5,362 bases of DNA from Sediminibacterium sp. (lineage in GTDB: Bacteria > Bacteroidota > Bacteroidia > Chitinophagales > Chitinophagaceae). Numbering within the stretch: position 1 is the stretch's first letter; each line of letters begins with the position of its first letter. This document shows positions 1 through 5,362 of the stretch, piece after piece. The stretch is taken from contig JAURIP010000124.1 in the NCBI GenBank assembly GCA_030832695.1, forward strand, positions 1 through 5,362. The letters run 5' to 3'. Below the pieces are notes generated by a model. The model searched no databases, had not been told where the DNA came from, and worked only from the letters and a program-made list of their open reading frames with translations. A program made the position numbers and the translations under genes.

Positions 1-170
1 ACGCCGAGGCGATGGTGGAATCAAGAGGCGGGCATATCCTAGGCGGCGTAAGTAGTAAGTTAAATTACTTAGTCGTTGGCGAAGATGCTGGAAGTAAATT
101 AGAGAAAGCCAAAAAAATAGCTTCGATAAAAATAATTACCGAAATTGATTTTATTGAACTAATTAATTAG
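1..170 (+). CDS. ligA: NAD-dependent DNA ligase LigA, C-terminal BRCT domain (partial, 5' end off window)
   Basis: Reading from base 3, 55 codons lead to a TAG stop at 168-170; the gene begins left of the window. The translation carries the BRCT pattern that closes bacterial LigA: a Gly-Gly turn (SRGGHILGG), then VSSKLNYLVVGEDAGSKL with the conserved LVVGE and GSKLEKA stretches, then KIITEIDFIELI. LigA seals nicks during replication and repair using NAD+ as the adenylate donor, and its C-terminal BRCT domain contributes to DNA binding. Only this domain is visible, so the catalytic adenylation, OB-fold, zinc-finger and HhH regions cannot be checked. BRCT domains occur in other proteins, but this G-E-x-A-G-S-K-L-x-K-A form at a C-terminus is characteristic of LigA. 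The gene converges on asd, with an inverted-repeat region between them. Confidence 0.88.
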   Translation, partial: AEAMVESRGGHILGGVSSKLNYLVVGEDAGSKLEKAKKIASIKIITEIDFIELIN

Positions 171-228
171 TCAGATTCATTTTATTCTTCTCTATCGTCA
201 TTTACGCTAAAATTTTAAAATACAAACT

Positions 229-273
229 AAAAGTCTGAACTCGCACTTTGTGCTCAAACATGCAGACTTTTTT
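229..273 (+). terminator. Probable intrinsic terminator for ligA
   Basis: AAAAGTCTG (229-237) and CAGACTTTT (263-271) form a 9-bp stem, followed on the + strand by a run of six T (268-273). The 25-base loop contains a further small stem, GCAC/GTGC (243-246/250-253). It lies about 60 bp past the ligA stop. Read on the - strand the stem is followed by TAGTTTGTATTTT, so it could also stop asd transcripts. The long loop makes it a less than ideal terminator. Confidence 0.45.
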
Positions 274-335
274 AACGTTTATATTTTAAAATTTCTTAAC
301 GAAACAAATCTTCGATTTGTATTATAATTTATAGT

Positions 336-381
336 GTTTATATTTTAAAACTTATGATAATTTAAGTTTTAAAATATAAAC
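336..381. repeat. Perfect 19-bp AT-rich hairpin
   Basis: Bases 336-354 are the exact reverse complement of 363-381, leaving an 8-base loop (355-362). The stem continues outward through two G-T pairs and two A-T pairs (332-335/382-385). There is no T-run directly after it on either strand, so it does not look like a standard intrinsic terminator. It lies 50 bp beyond the asd stop and could protect the 3' end of that transcript, but that role is a guess. Confidence 0.7.
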
Positions 382-431
382 GTTAGACTCAAAGTTCAGA
401 ATCAAAATGTATCCCACTAATTTAACAGAAA

Positions 432-1430
432 CTAAATTATTCCTTTTGATGCAAGATACTCTGCAATTTGAATGGCATTGGTAGCAGCGCCCTTACGCAA
501 GTTGTCACTTACAATCCACATATTTAATGTTTTCGCTTGTGTTTCATCTCTGCGTAAACGGCCAACAAATACTTCATCTTTTTCATGTGCCCATAAAGGC
601 ATTGGATAAAATTGGTCGCCATCATTTTGTTGCACCACTACACCAGGTGCAGTTGCAAGCAATGCGATTAATTCATTCAAATCAAATTCATTTTCAAATT
701 CCACATTTACACTTTCGCTGTGTCCACCCATTACTGGAATACGAACGGTGGTCGCTGTAACTTTAATATTGTCATCTTGCATAATTTTGCAAGTTTCTTT
801 GACCATTTTCATTTCCTCTTTGGTATAACCGTTTTCTAAAAAAACATCGATCTGTGGAATCGCATTTAAATCAATGGTATACTTGTAAGCCATATCTGCA
901 GCAGCCATTTGACCACCTTTTCTTTCCTCCATTAATTGATCCACCGCTTTTTTACCGGTACCAGTTACGCTTTGATAAGTGCTAACCACCACTCTTTTAA
1001 TTTTATATTTCTCATGCAATGGTTGTAGTGCTACTACCATTTGAATGGTGGAACAGTTTGGATTAGCAATAATCAAATCGGCAGGGGTTAATACAGCTGC
1101 GTTTACCTCAGGTACTACTAATTTTTTTGTTGGGTCCATTCTCCAAGCCGAGGAATTATCAATAACACGAATGCCTGCTTCTGCAAACTTTGGTGCCCAC
1201 TCCAAGGAGGTGCTACCCCCTGCTGAAAATAAAGCAACGGCTGGTTTTGCAGCAATACCTTCCTCCATCGTTACCACCTTATACGGCTTGCCCTTAAATA
1301 TGATTTCTTTGCCTGCTGAACGCGCTGATGCAACAGGAATTAATTCCGTTACTGGAAAATTTCGTTCCGCTAATACTTGTAACATTTTTGTTCCTACTAG
1401 CCCTGTGGCGCCTACAACTGCAACTTTCAT
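432..1430 (-). CDS. asd: Aspartate-semialdehyde dehydrogenase
   Basis: This 332-residue enzyme reduces aspartyl-phosphate to aspartate semialdehyde with NADPH. It is the branch-point step toward lysine/diaminopimelate, threonine and methionine, and acts in the cytosol. The N-terminus is a Rossmann nucleotide-binding motif, GATGLVG (residues 7-13). The catalytic cysteine is C126 in NPNCSTIQ, Q153 lies in STYQSVTGTGK (150-160), and the substrate-binding arginine and catalytic histidine are R230 and H237 in RIPVMGGHSESV. Length and all four active-site residues fit a complete, functional family member. The ATG at 1430-1428 is followed directly by the dinucleotide-binding strand, which fixes the start. 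The preceding bases are A-rich with no Shine-Dalgarno, as is usual in Bacteroidota. The 5' region contains a terminator hairpin and a possible attenuator (see 1541-1692). It faces ligA tail to tail. Confidence 0.97.
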   Translation of the reverse strand: MKVAVVGATGLVGTKMLQVLAERNFPVTELIPVASARSAGKEIIFKGKPYKVVTMEEGIAAKPAVALFSAGGSTSLEWAPKFAEAGIRVIDNSSAWRMDPTKKLVVPEVNAAVLTPADLIIANPNCSTIQMVVALQPLHEKYKIKRVVVSTYQSVTGTGKKAVDQLMEERKGGQMAAADMAYKYTIDLNAIPQIDVFLENGYTKEEMKMVKETCKIMQDDNIKVTATTVRIPVMGGHSESVNVEFENEFDLNELIALLATAPGVVVQQNDGDQFYPMPLWAHEKDEVFVGRLRRDETQAKTLNMWIVSDNLRKGAATNAIQIAEYLASKGII

Positions 1431-1540
1431 TTTTTTATTTTTTACGTTATTATTATGCTTGTCTAAAAACTCGAAGTCCTTTTAAGGAATTTAAAATTAT
1501 TAGCATTCTCTTTTCCAAGTGTTATATTTTATAAAGACTT

Positions 1541-1578
1541 ATAAAAAGAAAAAAGCCTTCCATTTTATTGGAAGGCTT
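1541..1578 (-). terminator. Strong intrinsic terminator upstream of asd
   Basis: On the - strand AAGCCTTCCA (1578-1569) and TGGAAGGCTT (1562-1553) form a perfect 10-bp stem with a 6-base loop. A T-rich tract, TTTTTTCTTTTTAT, runs through the stem end and beyond (1556-1541). Nothing similar follows on the + strand, so it acts leftward. It sits about 150 bases past the kinase stop and about 110 bases before the asd start. It may simply end kinase transcripts, or it may be the terminator of an asd leader. Confidence 0.85.
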
Positions 1579-1620
1579 CTGAGTATATTTATTCGCATAC
1601 TAACAATCAGCACCTTCCTA

Positions 1621-1665
1621 TTATAGGGGTTTCTTAATTTGTTTTGTATGTTTATTTTTTTGCAT
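1621..1665 (-). CDS. Possible leader peptide of asd, 14 codons, lysine-rich
   Basis: An ATG at 1665-1663 opens MQKNKHTKQIKKPL followed by TAA at 1623-1621. Five of the 14 residues are Lys and one is Thr, both products of the pathway in which Asd acts. The purine-rich AAGGAAATAAG lies 10-20 bases upstream, further away than a typical ribosome site. It begins about 25 bases downstream of the predicted transcription start and ends just before the GGAAGG half of the putative antiterminator. An A-rich stretch would give a Lys-rich reading by chance, so translation is unproven. I assign no function beyond possible leader control. Confidence 0.3.
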   Translation of the reverse strand: MQKNKHTKQIKKPL

Positions 1666-1695
1666 GCTGTTACTTATTTCCTTAATTCTAGGATA

Positions 1696-1727
1696 CGAAA
1701 ATAATTCGAATCCAACATATCACCAAA
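1696..1727 (-). promoter_or_regulatory. Bacteroidota-type promoter match reading toward asd
   Basis: On the - strand TTTG (1727-1724) is followed after 20 bases by TATTTTCG (1703-1696). This matches the Bacteroidota primary-sigma pattern TTTG-N19-TAnnTTTG at all but one fixed base of the -7 box, with near-ideal spacing. It starts two bases after the kinase stop codon and points at asd. It would start transcription near 1690, upstream of the terminator at 1578-1541. I saw no better match between the terminator and the asd start. Confidence 0.45.
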
Positions 1728-1728
1728 T

Positions 1729-2649
1729 TTATACTAATTCAATATCAAAATTAACCAATTGAACGAACGATTGTATGCGCTCTTTGATATCAGCCTTGCT
1801 GATTTCAGTTAATCTTTGCGTGCCAAATTTCTCCACACAGAAGCTCGCTAAGGCGCTACCTACAATAATGGCCGACTTCATATTGTTAAATGAATAATCT
1901 TTCGTTTTAGCCAAATGCGCTACAAAGCCACCAGCAAAAGTATCGCCAGCGCCGGTTGGATCAAACACTTCCTCTAAAGGTAAAGCTGGAGCGAAAAACA
2001 CTTCTTGACCATGGAACAACAAAGCACCATGTTCTCCTTTTTTAATGATTAAGTATTTAGGACCCATGGCCATAATTTTTTTAGCCGCCTTAACCAAACT
2101 ATATTCTCCACTTAATTGACGCGCTTCGCTATCATTCACCATCAATACATCGACCAAGCTAATGGTATGTAATAAATCGTCCATCATAATTTCCATCCAA
2201 AAGTTCATAGTGTCCATTACAATTAACTTAGGACGCTTTTTCATTTGTTTGATTACACTACTTTGAACACCTGGTACTAAATTCCCCAACATTAATATTT
2301 CACAATCCTGATAACTATCTGGAACCACTGGTTCGAAATTTTCTAACACATTTAATTGTGTTTCGATTGTATCGCGTGTATTCATATCTAAATGATACTT
2401 GCCACTCCAAAAAAATGTTTTTTCGTCTTTTTTAATTTGTACTCCTTCCAAAATCACCCCTCTATTTGCTAAGGCGTCTAACTCGGATTGGGGGAAATCG
2501 CCACCCACTACTGAAATTTGCTTTACAGTCGTAAAATTGGAAGCGCACCAAGCAATGTAAGTTGCTGCTCCGCCAATAATTTTATCACTTTTCCCAAAGG
2601 GTGTTTCAATGGCATCAAAGGCCATGGATCCTACTACAACTAATGACAT
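1729..2649 (-). CDS. PfkB/ribokinase-family sugar or nucleoside kinase, substrate unknown
   Basis: This 306-residue protein has the full PfkB (ribokinase-like) fold plan for ATP-dependent phosphorylation of a hydroxyl group on a sugar, nucleoside or similar small molecule. The N-terminal strand VVVGSMAFD is followed by the substrate-side GGAAT turn (26-30). VNDSEARQL (171-179) supplies the N-x-x-E motif linked to metal and phosphate binding. The C-terminal signature DPTGAGDTFAGGF (230-242) carries the anion hole and the catalytic base D236. Length is normal for the family and no key residue is missing. The ATG at 2649-2647 starts directly at the first beta strand. Family membership is certain. 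The substrate (ribose, adenosine, fructose-type or another) cannot be read from the motifs, and no sugar-use neighbours help. It stands as a single gene, divergent from the TetR gene. Confidence 0.9.
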   Translation of the reverse strand: MSLVVVGSMAFDAIETPFGKSDKIIGGAATYIAWCASNFTTVKQISVVGGDFPQSELDALANRGVILEGVQIKKDEKTFFWSGKYHLDMNTRDTIETQLNVLENFEPVVPDSYQDCEILMLGNLVPGVQSSVIKQMKKRPKLIVMDTMNFWMEIMMDDLLHTISLVDVLMVNDSEARQLSGEYSLVKAAKKIMAMGPKYLIIKKGEHGALLFHGQEVFFAPALPLEEVFDPTGAGDTFAGGFVAHLAKTKDYSFNNMKSAIIVGSALASFCVEKFGTQRLTEISKADIKERIQSFVQLVNFDIELV

Positions 2650-2687
2650 GTGTTTTGTTTTAATTTTCAGCTGCGAAACTACGATTT

Positions 2688-2839
2688 TTACTGTTAAGTA
2701 AGTTGCGTTAATCCAAAAGGGAAAAAGCCAATTTGTAATCGCTTGATAATCAAAAAACTAACAAAAATGGCAGTTTATTTTAAAATATCCTCTATTTTAA
2801 AGAATTAAATCTATAATTTTGTACTAACAAATTGATCAA
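2688..2839. promoter_or_regulatory. Possible operator palindromes in the kinase/tetR divergent region
   Basis: The 201-bp gap between the kinase start and the TetR start holds several short dyads: TTACT-GTTA-AGTAA (2688-2701), TTGAT-A-ATCAA (2743-2753), TATTTTAAAATA (2776-2787) and TTGATCAA (2832-2839). The second and fourth share the TTGAT/ATCAA half-site. The fourth lies between the -7 box and the TetR start, where an autorepressor could sit. TetR proteins usually bind palindromes, often longer than these. In AT-rich DNA such dyads arise easily, so this is tentative. Confidence 0.2.
2814..2821 (+). promoter_or_regulatory. Promoter -7 box for the TetR gene
   Basis: TAATTTTG is a perfect match to the Bacteroidota -7 consensus TAnnTTTG and lies 29 bases before the TetR ATG, giving a leader of roughly 20-25 bases. 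No good TTTG box stands about 19 bases further upstream, so the match is only half of the usual promoter. Confidence 0.45.
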
Positions 2840-2850
2840 AAATTTAGAAA

Positions 2851-3447
2851 ATGGCTAGAATTAAGACAGAAAAAAACGGATCACGAAAGGATGTAATTGT
2901 TCGTAAAGCTGCAACCCTATTTAGAGAGAAAGGATATAAAGCTGCAAGCATGCGTGATTTAGCAGAAGCTGTTGGGGTGGAAGCTGCAAGTTTATACAAC
3001 CACATAAAATCGAAGAGCGAGTTATTGCACGAATTAGTATTCAGTGTAGCCAATAAGTTTGTATTAAAAATGGATGAAATAGAATCTGAAAATATTTCCT
3101 CCCTTGAAAAAATGGAAAAATTATTACGCTTCCATATTACCGAAATGATCCATAATTATGAGGAAGTGTATGTAAGTGACCGAGAGTGGAAGCACTTATC
3201 TGACCCTTATTTATCCAATTATCAAAATCAACGAAGAGTATACCGCAAAAGGATTGCAGCTATTATTGAAGAAGGGATAAGAAACAAAGAAATCAAAACT
3301 ATTGATGCCCCAACGGTAGTATTAATTTTTTTACACGCAGTAAGTGGTATTGAAAGTTGGCATCGTTCTACCAAAAAAATTACAGCGACCGAATTGGAAC
3401 AAAATATGGTCACTATCTTGATAGATGGATTAAAACTTGCTAAATAA
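2851..3447 (+). CDS. TetR/AcrR-family transcriptional regulator
   Basis: The 198-residue protein has the family's standard size and plan. Residues 11-59 form the N-terminal three-helix DNA-binding domain: VIVRKAATLFREKGYKAASM, then DLAEAVGVEAASLYNHIKSKSELL, whose AVGVEAASLYNHI is the helix-turn-helix with the usual LYxH recognition helix. The remaining residues are the helical dimerisation and ligand-binding part. REWKHLSDPYLSNYQNQRRVYRKRI (111-135) resembles the acyl-CoA-sensing branch of TetR proteins (FadR/KstR2-like), but that comparison is from memory and weak. The ATG at 2851 follows a clean -7 box at 2814. The gene is divergent from the kinase and lies 76 bp upstream of obg. Short palindromes between it and the kinase could be its operators, so control of itself or of the kinase is possible. 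Ligand and targets are unknown. Confidence 0.92.
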   Translation: MARIKTEKNGSRKDVIVRKAATLFREKGYKAASMRDLAEAVGVEAASLYNHIKSKSELLHELVFSVANKFVLKMDEIESENISSLEKMEKLLRFHITEMIHNYEEVYVSDREWKHLSDPYLSNYQNQRRVYRKRIAAIIEEGIRNKEIKTIDAPTVVLIFLHAVSGIESWHRSTKKITATELEQNMVTILIDGLKLAK

Positions 3448-3499
3448 ACTAGCGCAAAAGCTTTCATTTAATAAAAAGCCACCTCAGTTAGGATTATCT

Positions 3500-3507
3500 T
3501 AACTTTG
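3500..3507 (+). promoter_or_regulatory. Promoter -7 box for obg
   Basis: TAACTTTG matches TAnnTTTG exactly and ends 16 bases before the GTG start, implying a very short leader of about 10 bases. No TTTG lies at the right distance upstream. GCGCAAA (3452-3458) and TTTGCGC (3504-3510) form a 7-bp inverted repeat whose right half overlaps the box; its meaning is unclear. I see no terminator between the TetR gene and obg, so read-through from the TetR promoter is also possible. Confidence 0.42.
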
Positions 3508-3523
3508 CGCCAAATAGTTTCCC

Positions 3524-4525
3524 GTGTCTGAAAGAAATAATTTCATTGATTACATCCGTATATTTTGTCATAGTGGGCATGGTGGTGCAGGTGCGCGACA
3601 TTTAATGCGTAACAAACTAACTGCCAAAGGTGGTCCTGACGGTGGTGATGGTGGTCGTGGAGGCCATATCATTTTAAAGGGCAATGCGCAATTATGGACC
3701 TTATTACACTTACGTTACTATAAAAATGTAATCGCAGAGGATGGGGAAGGTGGCAGTAAAAATAATTGTACCGGAAAGGATGGTAAGGATATTATCATTG
3801 AAGTGCCATTGGGTACCATTGCAAGAGACGAAGAAACTGGTAAAGTAGAAGCAGAAATATTAACAGATGGCCAAGAAATTATATTAGCCAAAGGAGGCCG
3901 TGGTGGTTTAGGTAATTCTAATTTTGCAACACCCACCAATCAAGTTCCCGAACATGCACAACCAGGAGAAGATGGCATTGAAGGTTGGAAACAAATTGAG
4001 TTAAAGGTATTGGCTGATGTGGGTTTGGTGGGATTTCCGAATGCTGGAAAATCAACACTCCTTTCAGTGATTACAGCAGCAAAACCTAAAATAGCCAACT
4101 ACGCTTTCACTACTTTAACACCGCAACTAGGTATGGTGGCGTATCGCGACAATCGATCATTTTGTATTGCGGATTTACCCGGTATTATTGAAGGCGCTGC
4201 GGAAGGCAAAGGTTTAGGTCATCGCTTTTTAAGACATATCGAACGAAACGCTGTTTTACTTTTTATTATTCCTTCCGACAGTAATGATCATAAAAAAGAA
4301 TTTGAAATTCTTAAAAATGAATTGGCAGAATTTAATCCAGAACTTTTACAAAAGGAATTTATCATTGCCATTAGCAAGTCGGATTTATTAGACCAAGAAT
4401 TAACGGACGCAATTGTAAAAGAACTTCCTAGAGATATCCCACATATATTTATTTCCTCTGCTACACAAAAGAATTTAGTAGAATTGAAAGATATACTTTG
4501 GAAGGCGTTGAACAAGCCTATCTAA
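3524..4525 (+). CDS. obg: Obg family GTPase (ObgE/CgtA), ribosome assembly factor
   Basis: This 333-residue protein has two domains. The glycine-rich Obg fold spans about 1-158, with [13 protein letters not shown] at 36-48 and [21 protein letters not shown] at 122-142. It is followed by a G domain: G1 GFPNAGKST (170-178), switch [10 protein letters not shown] (192-200), G3 DLPG (217-220) with the Obg-specific [22 protein letters not shown]4 SKSD (284-287) and G5 SSA (311-313). Obg proteins bind the large ribosomal subunit and are linked to its maturation, the stringent response and growth control. G4 reads SKSD instead of the usual NKxD, which I recall as common in Bacteroidota Obg. There is no C-terminal OCT extension. 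The start is GTG at 3524: an in-frame TAG lies nine bases upstream, and the next in-frame ATG is codon 28, inside the conserved Obg fold. It converges on typA through a shared terminator. Confidence 0.97.
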   Translation: MSERNNFIDYIRIFCHSGHGGAGARHLMRNKLTAKGGPDGGDGGRGGHIILKGNAQLWTLLHLRYYKNVIAEDGEGGSKNNCTGKDGKDIIIEVPLGTIARDEETGKVEAEILTDGQEIILAKGGRGGLGNSNFATPTNQVPEHAQPGEDGIEGWKQIELKVLADVGLVGFPNAGKSTLLSVITAAKPKIANYAFTTLTPQLGMVAYRDNRSFCIADLPGIIEGAAEGKGLGHRFLRHIERNAVLLFIIPSDSNDHKKEFEILKNELAEFNPELLQKEFIIAISKSDLLDQELTDAIVKELPRDIPHIFISSATQKNLVELKDILWKALNKPI

Positions 4526-4560
4526 AATAAAAGTGATTCTGCAATCATAACATTATTCCA

Positions 4561-4596
4561 AAAAAAAGAGTCCCGATTTTTCGGGACTCTTTTTTT
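4561..4596. terminator. Bidirectional intrinsic terminator between obg and typA
   Basis: Bases 4561-4576 and 4581-4596 form a perfect 16-bp inverted repeat around a TTTT loop. The GC-containing core is GAGTCCCGA/TCGGGACTC, flanked by seven A on one side and seven T on the other. The symmetry gives a T-run after the stem on both strands. It lies 35 bases past the obg stop and 35 bases past the typA stop, so it can end both convergent transcripts. Confidence 0.95.
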
Positions 4597-4631
4597 ATAT
4601 AGTTCATAAAACATTAAAAATCATTAGAGCA

Positions 4632-5362
4632 TTAATTCGACGCTGCTTTCGTAGCCTTGCTTCTATTATTTTCGTCTAAGATAGATTTACGCATACGAAC
4701 TGATTTAGGCGTTACTTCAATACACTCATCAGATTGAATGTATTCCATACACTCCTCTAAAGTGAATAATACTTTAGGCGTAATACGCACACTATCATCA
4801 GAACCACTCGCACGGTGGTTGGTTAATTTTTTCATCTCGACCGCGTTGATATTTAAATCACCTGGCTTAATATGCTCTGCCAATACTTGACCTGCATAAA
4901 TTTCCTCACCTGGTTCAATAAAGAAACGACCTCTGTCTTGTAATTTATCAATAGAGTAAGCGGTGGTTAATCCAGCAAATTTTGCTACCAATACACCATT
5001 GCTTCTTCCAGGAATAGGCCCTTTCCAAGGCTTATATTCATTAAAACGGTGCGCCATAACAGCTTCACCTGCAGTTTGTGTCAACATTTGAGAACGAAGT
5101 CCAATTAATCCTCTTGAAGGAATGTCAAACTCTAAATGTTGCATAGTTCCTTTTGATTCCATAATCAACATTTCCCCTTTCTTTTGGGTCACTAAGTCAA
5201 TTACTTTACCACTAAAATCTGCGGGTACATCCACCACTAATATCTCAAACGGCTCATGTTTTTTACCATCTATTTCTTTAACCAATACTTGTGGATTTCC
5301 TACTGTTAACTCATATCCTTCACGACGCATAGTTTCCACCAATACACCTAAGTGTAAAATAC
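4632..5362 (-). CDS. typA: Translational GTPase TypA/BipA, C-terminal part (5' end off window)
   Basis: The reading frame is open to the right edge of the window and gives 242 codons, about the last 40% of a protein usually near 600 residues. The first visible residues, ILHLGVLVETMRREGYEL, are internal: this is the strand-helix region of the EF-G domain III-like part, so the gene starts outside the window. Next come the domain V-like section with SRGLIGLRSQMLTQTAGEAVM and the TypA-specific C-terminal domain with KPWKGPIPGRSNGVLVA, EEIYAGQVLAEH and KKLTNHRASGSDDSVRI. TypA is a ribosome-binding GTPase of the EF-G family, linked to stress, low-temperature growth and 50S assembly. The GTPase motifs lie outside the window. 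The basic, Ser/Asn-rich tail (RSKATKAASN) is variable in the family. The stop is TAA at 4634-4632, and the gene converges with obg. Confidence 0.96.
   Translation of the reverse strand, partial: ILHLGVLVETMRREGYELTVGNPQVLVKEIDGKKHEPFEILVVDVPADFSGKVIDLVTQKKGEMLIMESKGTMQHLEFDIPSRGLIGLRSQMLTQTAGEAVMAHRFNEYKPWKGPIPGRSNGVLVAKFAGLTTAYSIDKLQDRGRFFIEPGEEIYAGQVLAEHIKPGDLNINAVEMKKLTNHRASGSDDSVRITPKVLFTLEECMEYIQSDECIEVTPKSVRMRKSILDENNRSKATKAASN

Larger units (their letters stand above)
210..400. repeat. Nested inverted-repeat region between ligA and asd
   Basis: A 15-base motif, GTTTATATTTTAAAA, occurs at 277-291 and 336-350, exactly inverted at 367-381, and inverted with one mismatch at 213-227. The pair 210-227/277-294 can form an 18-bp stem with one mismatch. 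The pair 336-354/363-381 forms a perfect 19-bp stem. The pair 273-291/367-385 is also a perfect 19-bp inverted repeat, so alternative folds compete. Near the outer edges TCTGAACT (234-241) matches AGTTCAGA (393-400) as its inverse. The left and right halves thus look like two inverted copies of one unit running from TCTGAACT to the ATTTTAAAA end, the left copy carrying about 24 extra bases. A small hairpin (ACAAATC/GATTTGT, 304-320) sits in the middle. No coding sequence is seen in 171-431. This may be a MITE-like or dispersed intergenic repeat, or terminator debris; no target-site duplication is evident. Confidence 0.7.
1541..1692 (-). promoter_or_regulatory. Candidate transcription attenuator in the asd leader
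   Basis: This stretch would be transcribed from the promoter match at 1727-1696. It holds, in order, a lysine-rich mini-ORF (1665-1621), the sequence GGAAGG (1618-1613) two bases after that ORF's stop, and a terminator whose 5' arm contains CCTTCC (1575-1570). GGAAGG is the exact complement of CCTTCC, with one extra G-U pair possible, so the leader could form an antiterminator pairing that excludes the terminator. A ribosome reaching the mini-ORF stop would cover GGAAGG and favour termination; a ribosome stalled earlier on Lys codons would leave it free. Asd feeds lysine synthesis, so the logic fits. The pairing is only 6-7 bp, and lysine codons are common in AT-rich DNA, so this remains a hypothesis. 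Confidence 0.35.

Noticed and set aside
1045..1485. A 146-codon open frame on the + strand across the asd region
   Set aside because: It is antisense to asd, whose active-site motifs are intact. Its translation shows no recognisable domain and is explained by the codon pattern of the opposite strand.
1477..1520. A possible asd promoter downstream of the terminator (TTG and TAATTTTA on the - strand) and the dyad TCCTT-TT-AAGGA at 1477-1488
   Set aside because: The TTG-to-TA spacing is only 16 bases and the -7 box ends in A rather than G. The match is weaker than the one at 1727-1696. The dyad is short.
1539..1598. A second short - strand ORF (MRINILRSLPIKWKAFFFL) running through the terminator before asd
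   Set aside because: It is built mostly from the terminator stem and its T-tract, so the reading is a by-product of the hairpin. A purine-rich AGGAAGG precedes it, but the spacing is too long to be convincing.
1541..1692. A known riboswitch (for example the lysine class) in front of asd
   Set aside because: I could not find the multi-helix core or conserved joining sequences of the lysine riboswitch, and the leader of about 150 bases has only one strong hairpin.
5340..5342. A TTG codon that could be taken as the start of the typA fragment
   Set aside because: The frame is open to the window edge and the upstream residues ILHLGVL match the conserved TypA interior, so the codon is internal.
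1..5362. A new defence, mobile or biosynthetic system
   Set aside because: All complete genes are recognisable housekeeping or common regulatory families. No transposase, integrase, toxin-antitoxin pair, CRISPR array or cluster of unknown genes is visible.

Overview
The window looks like an ordinary chromosomal housekeeping segment of a Bacteroidota bacterium, plausibly of the Chitinophagales/Sphingobacteriales side. The evidence is AT-rich DNA, A-rich leaders without clear Shine-Dalgarno sequences, promoter boxes of the Bacteroidota form TAnnTTTG, an Obg of about 333 residues without the C-terminal extension seen in some other phyla, and strongly Bacteroidota-like protein sequences. The phylum is an inference from these features. 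I cannot name a genus.

Layout from left to right. (1) The last 55 codons of a NAD-dependent DNA ligase (BRCT domain, + strand). (2) A 261-bp AT-rich gap between the convergent ligA and asd genes, filled with inverted repeats. (3) asd, aspartate-semialdehyde dehydrogenase (- strand). (4) A gap of about 300 bp between asd and the kinase upstream of it. It holds, all on the - strand, a promoter match, a 14-codon lysine-rich mini-ORF and a strong intrinsic terminator, arranged like a transcription attenuator for asd. (5) A PfkB/ribokinase-family kinase of unknown substrate (- strand). (6) A 201-bp divergent intergenic region with short palindromes and a promoter box. (7) A TetR/AcrR-type regulator (+). 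(8) obg, encoding the ribosome-associated GTPase Obg (GTG start, +). (9) A perfect bidirectional terminator between convergent genes. (10) The C-terminal 242 codons of typA/bipA (- strand), cut by the right edge.

There is no obvious shared pathway. The genes are DNA replication/repair (ligA), Lys/Thr/Met biosynthesis (asd), small-molecule phosphorylation (kinase), local regulation (TetR) and ribosome-linked GTPases (obg, typA). I found no mobile element genes, CRISPR, RNA genes or defence genes, and no clear new multi-gene system. The two places most worth a second look are the putative asd leader/attenuator (about 1541-1727) and the nested inverted-repeat element between ligA and asd (210-400).
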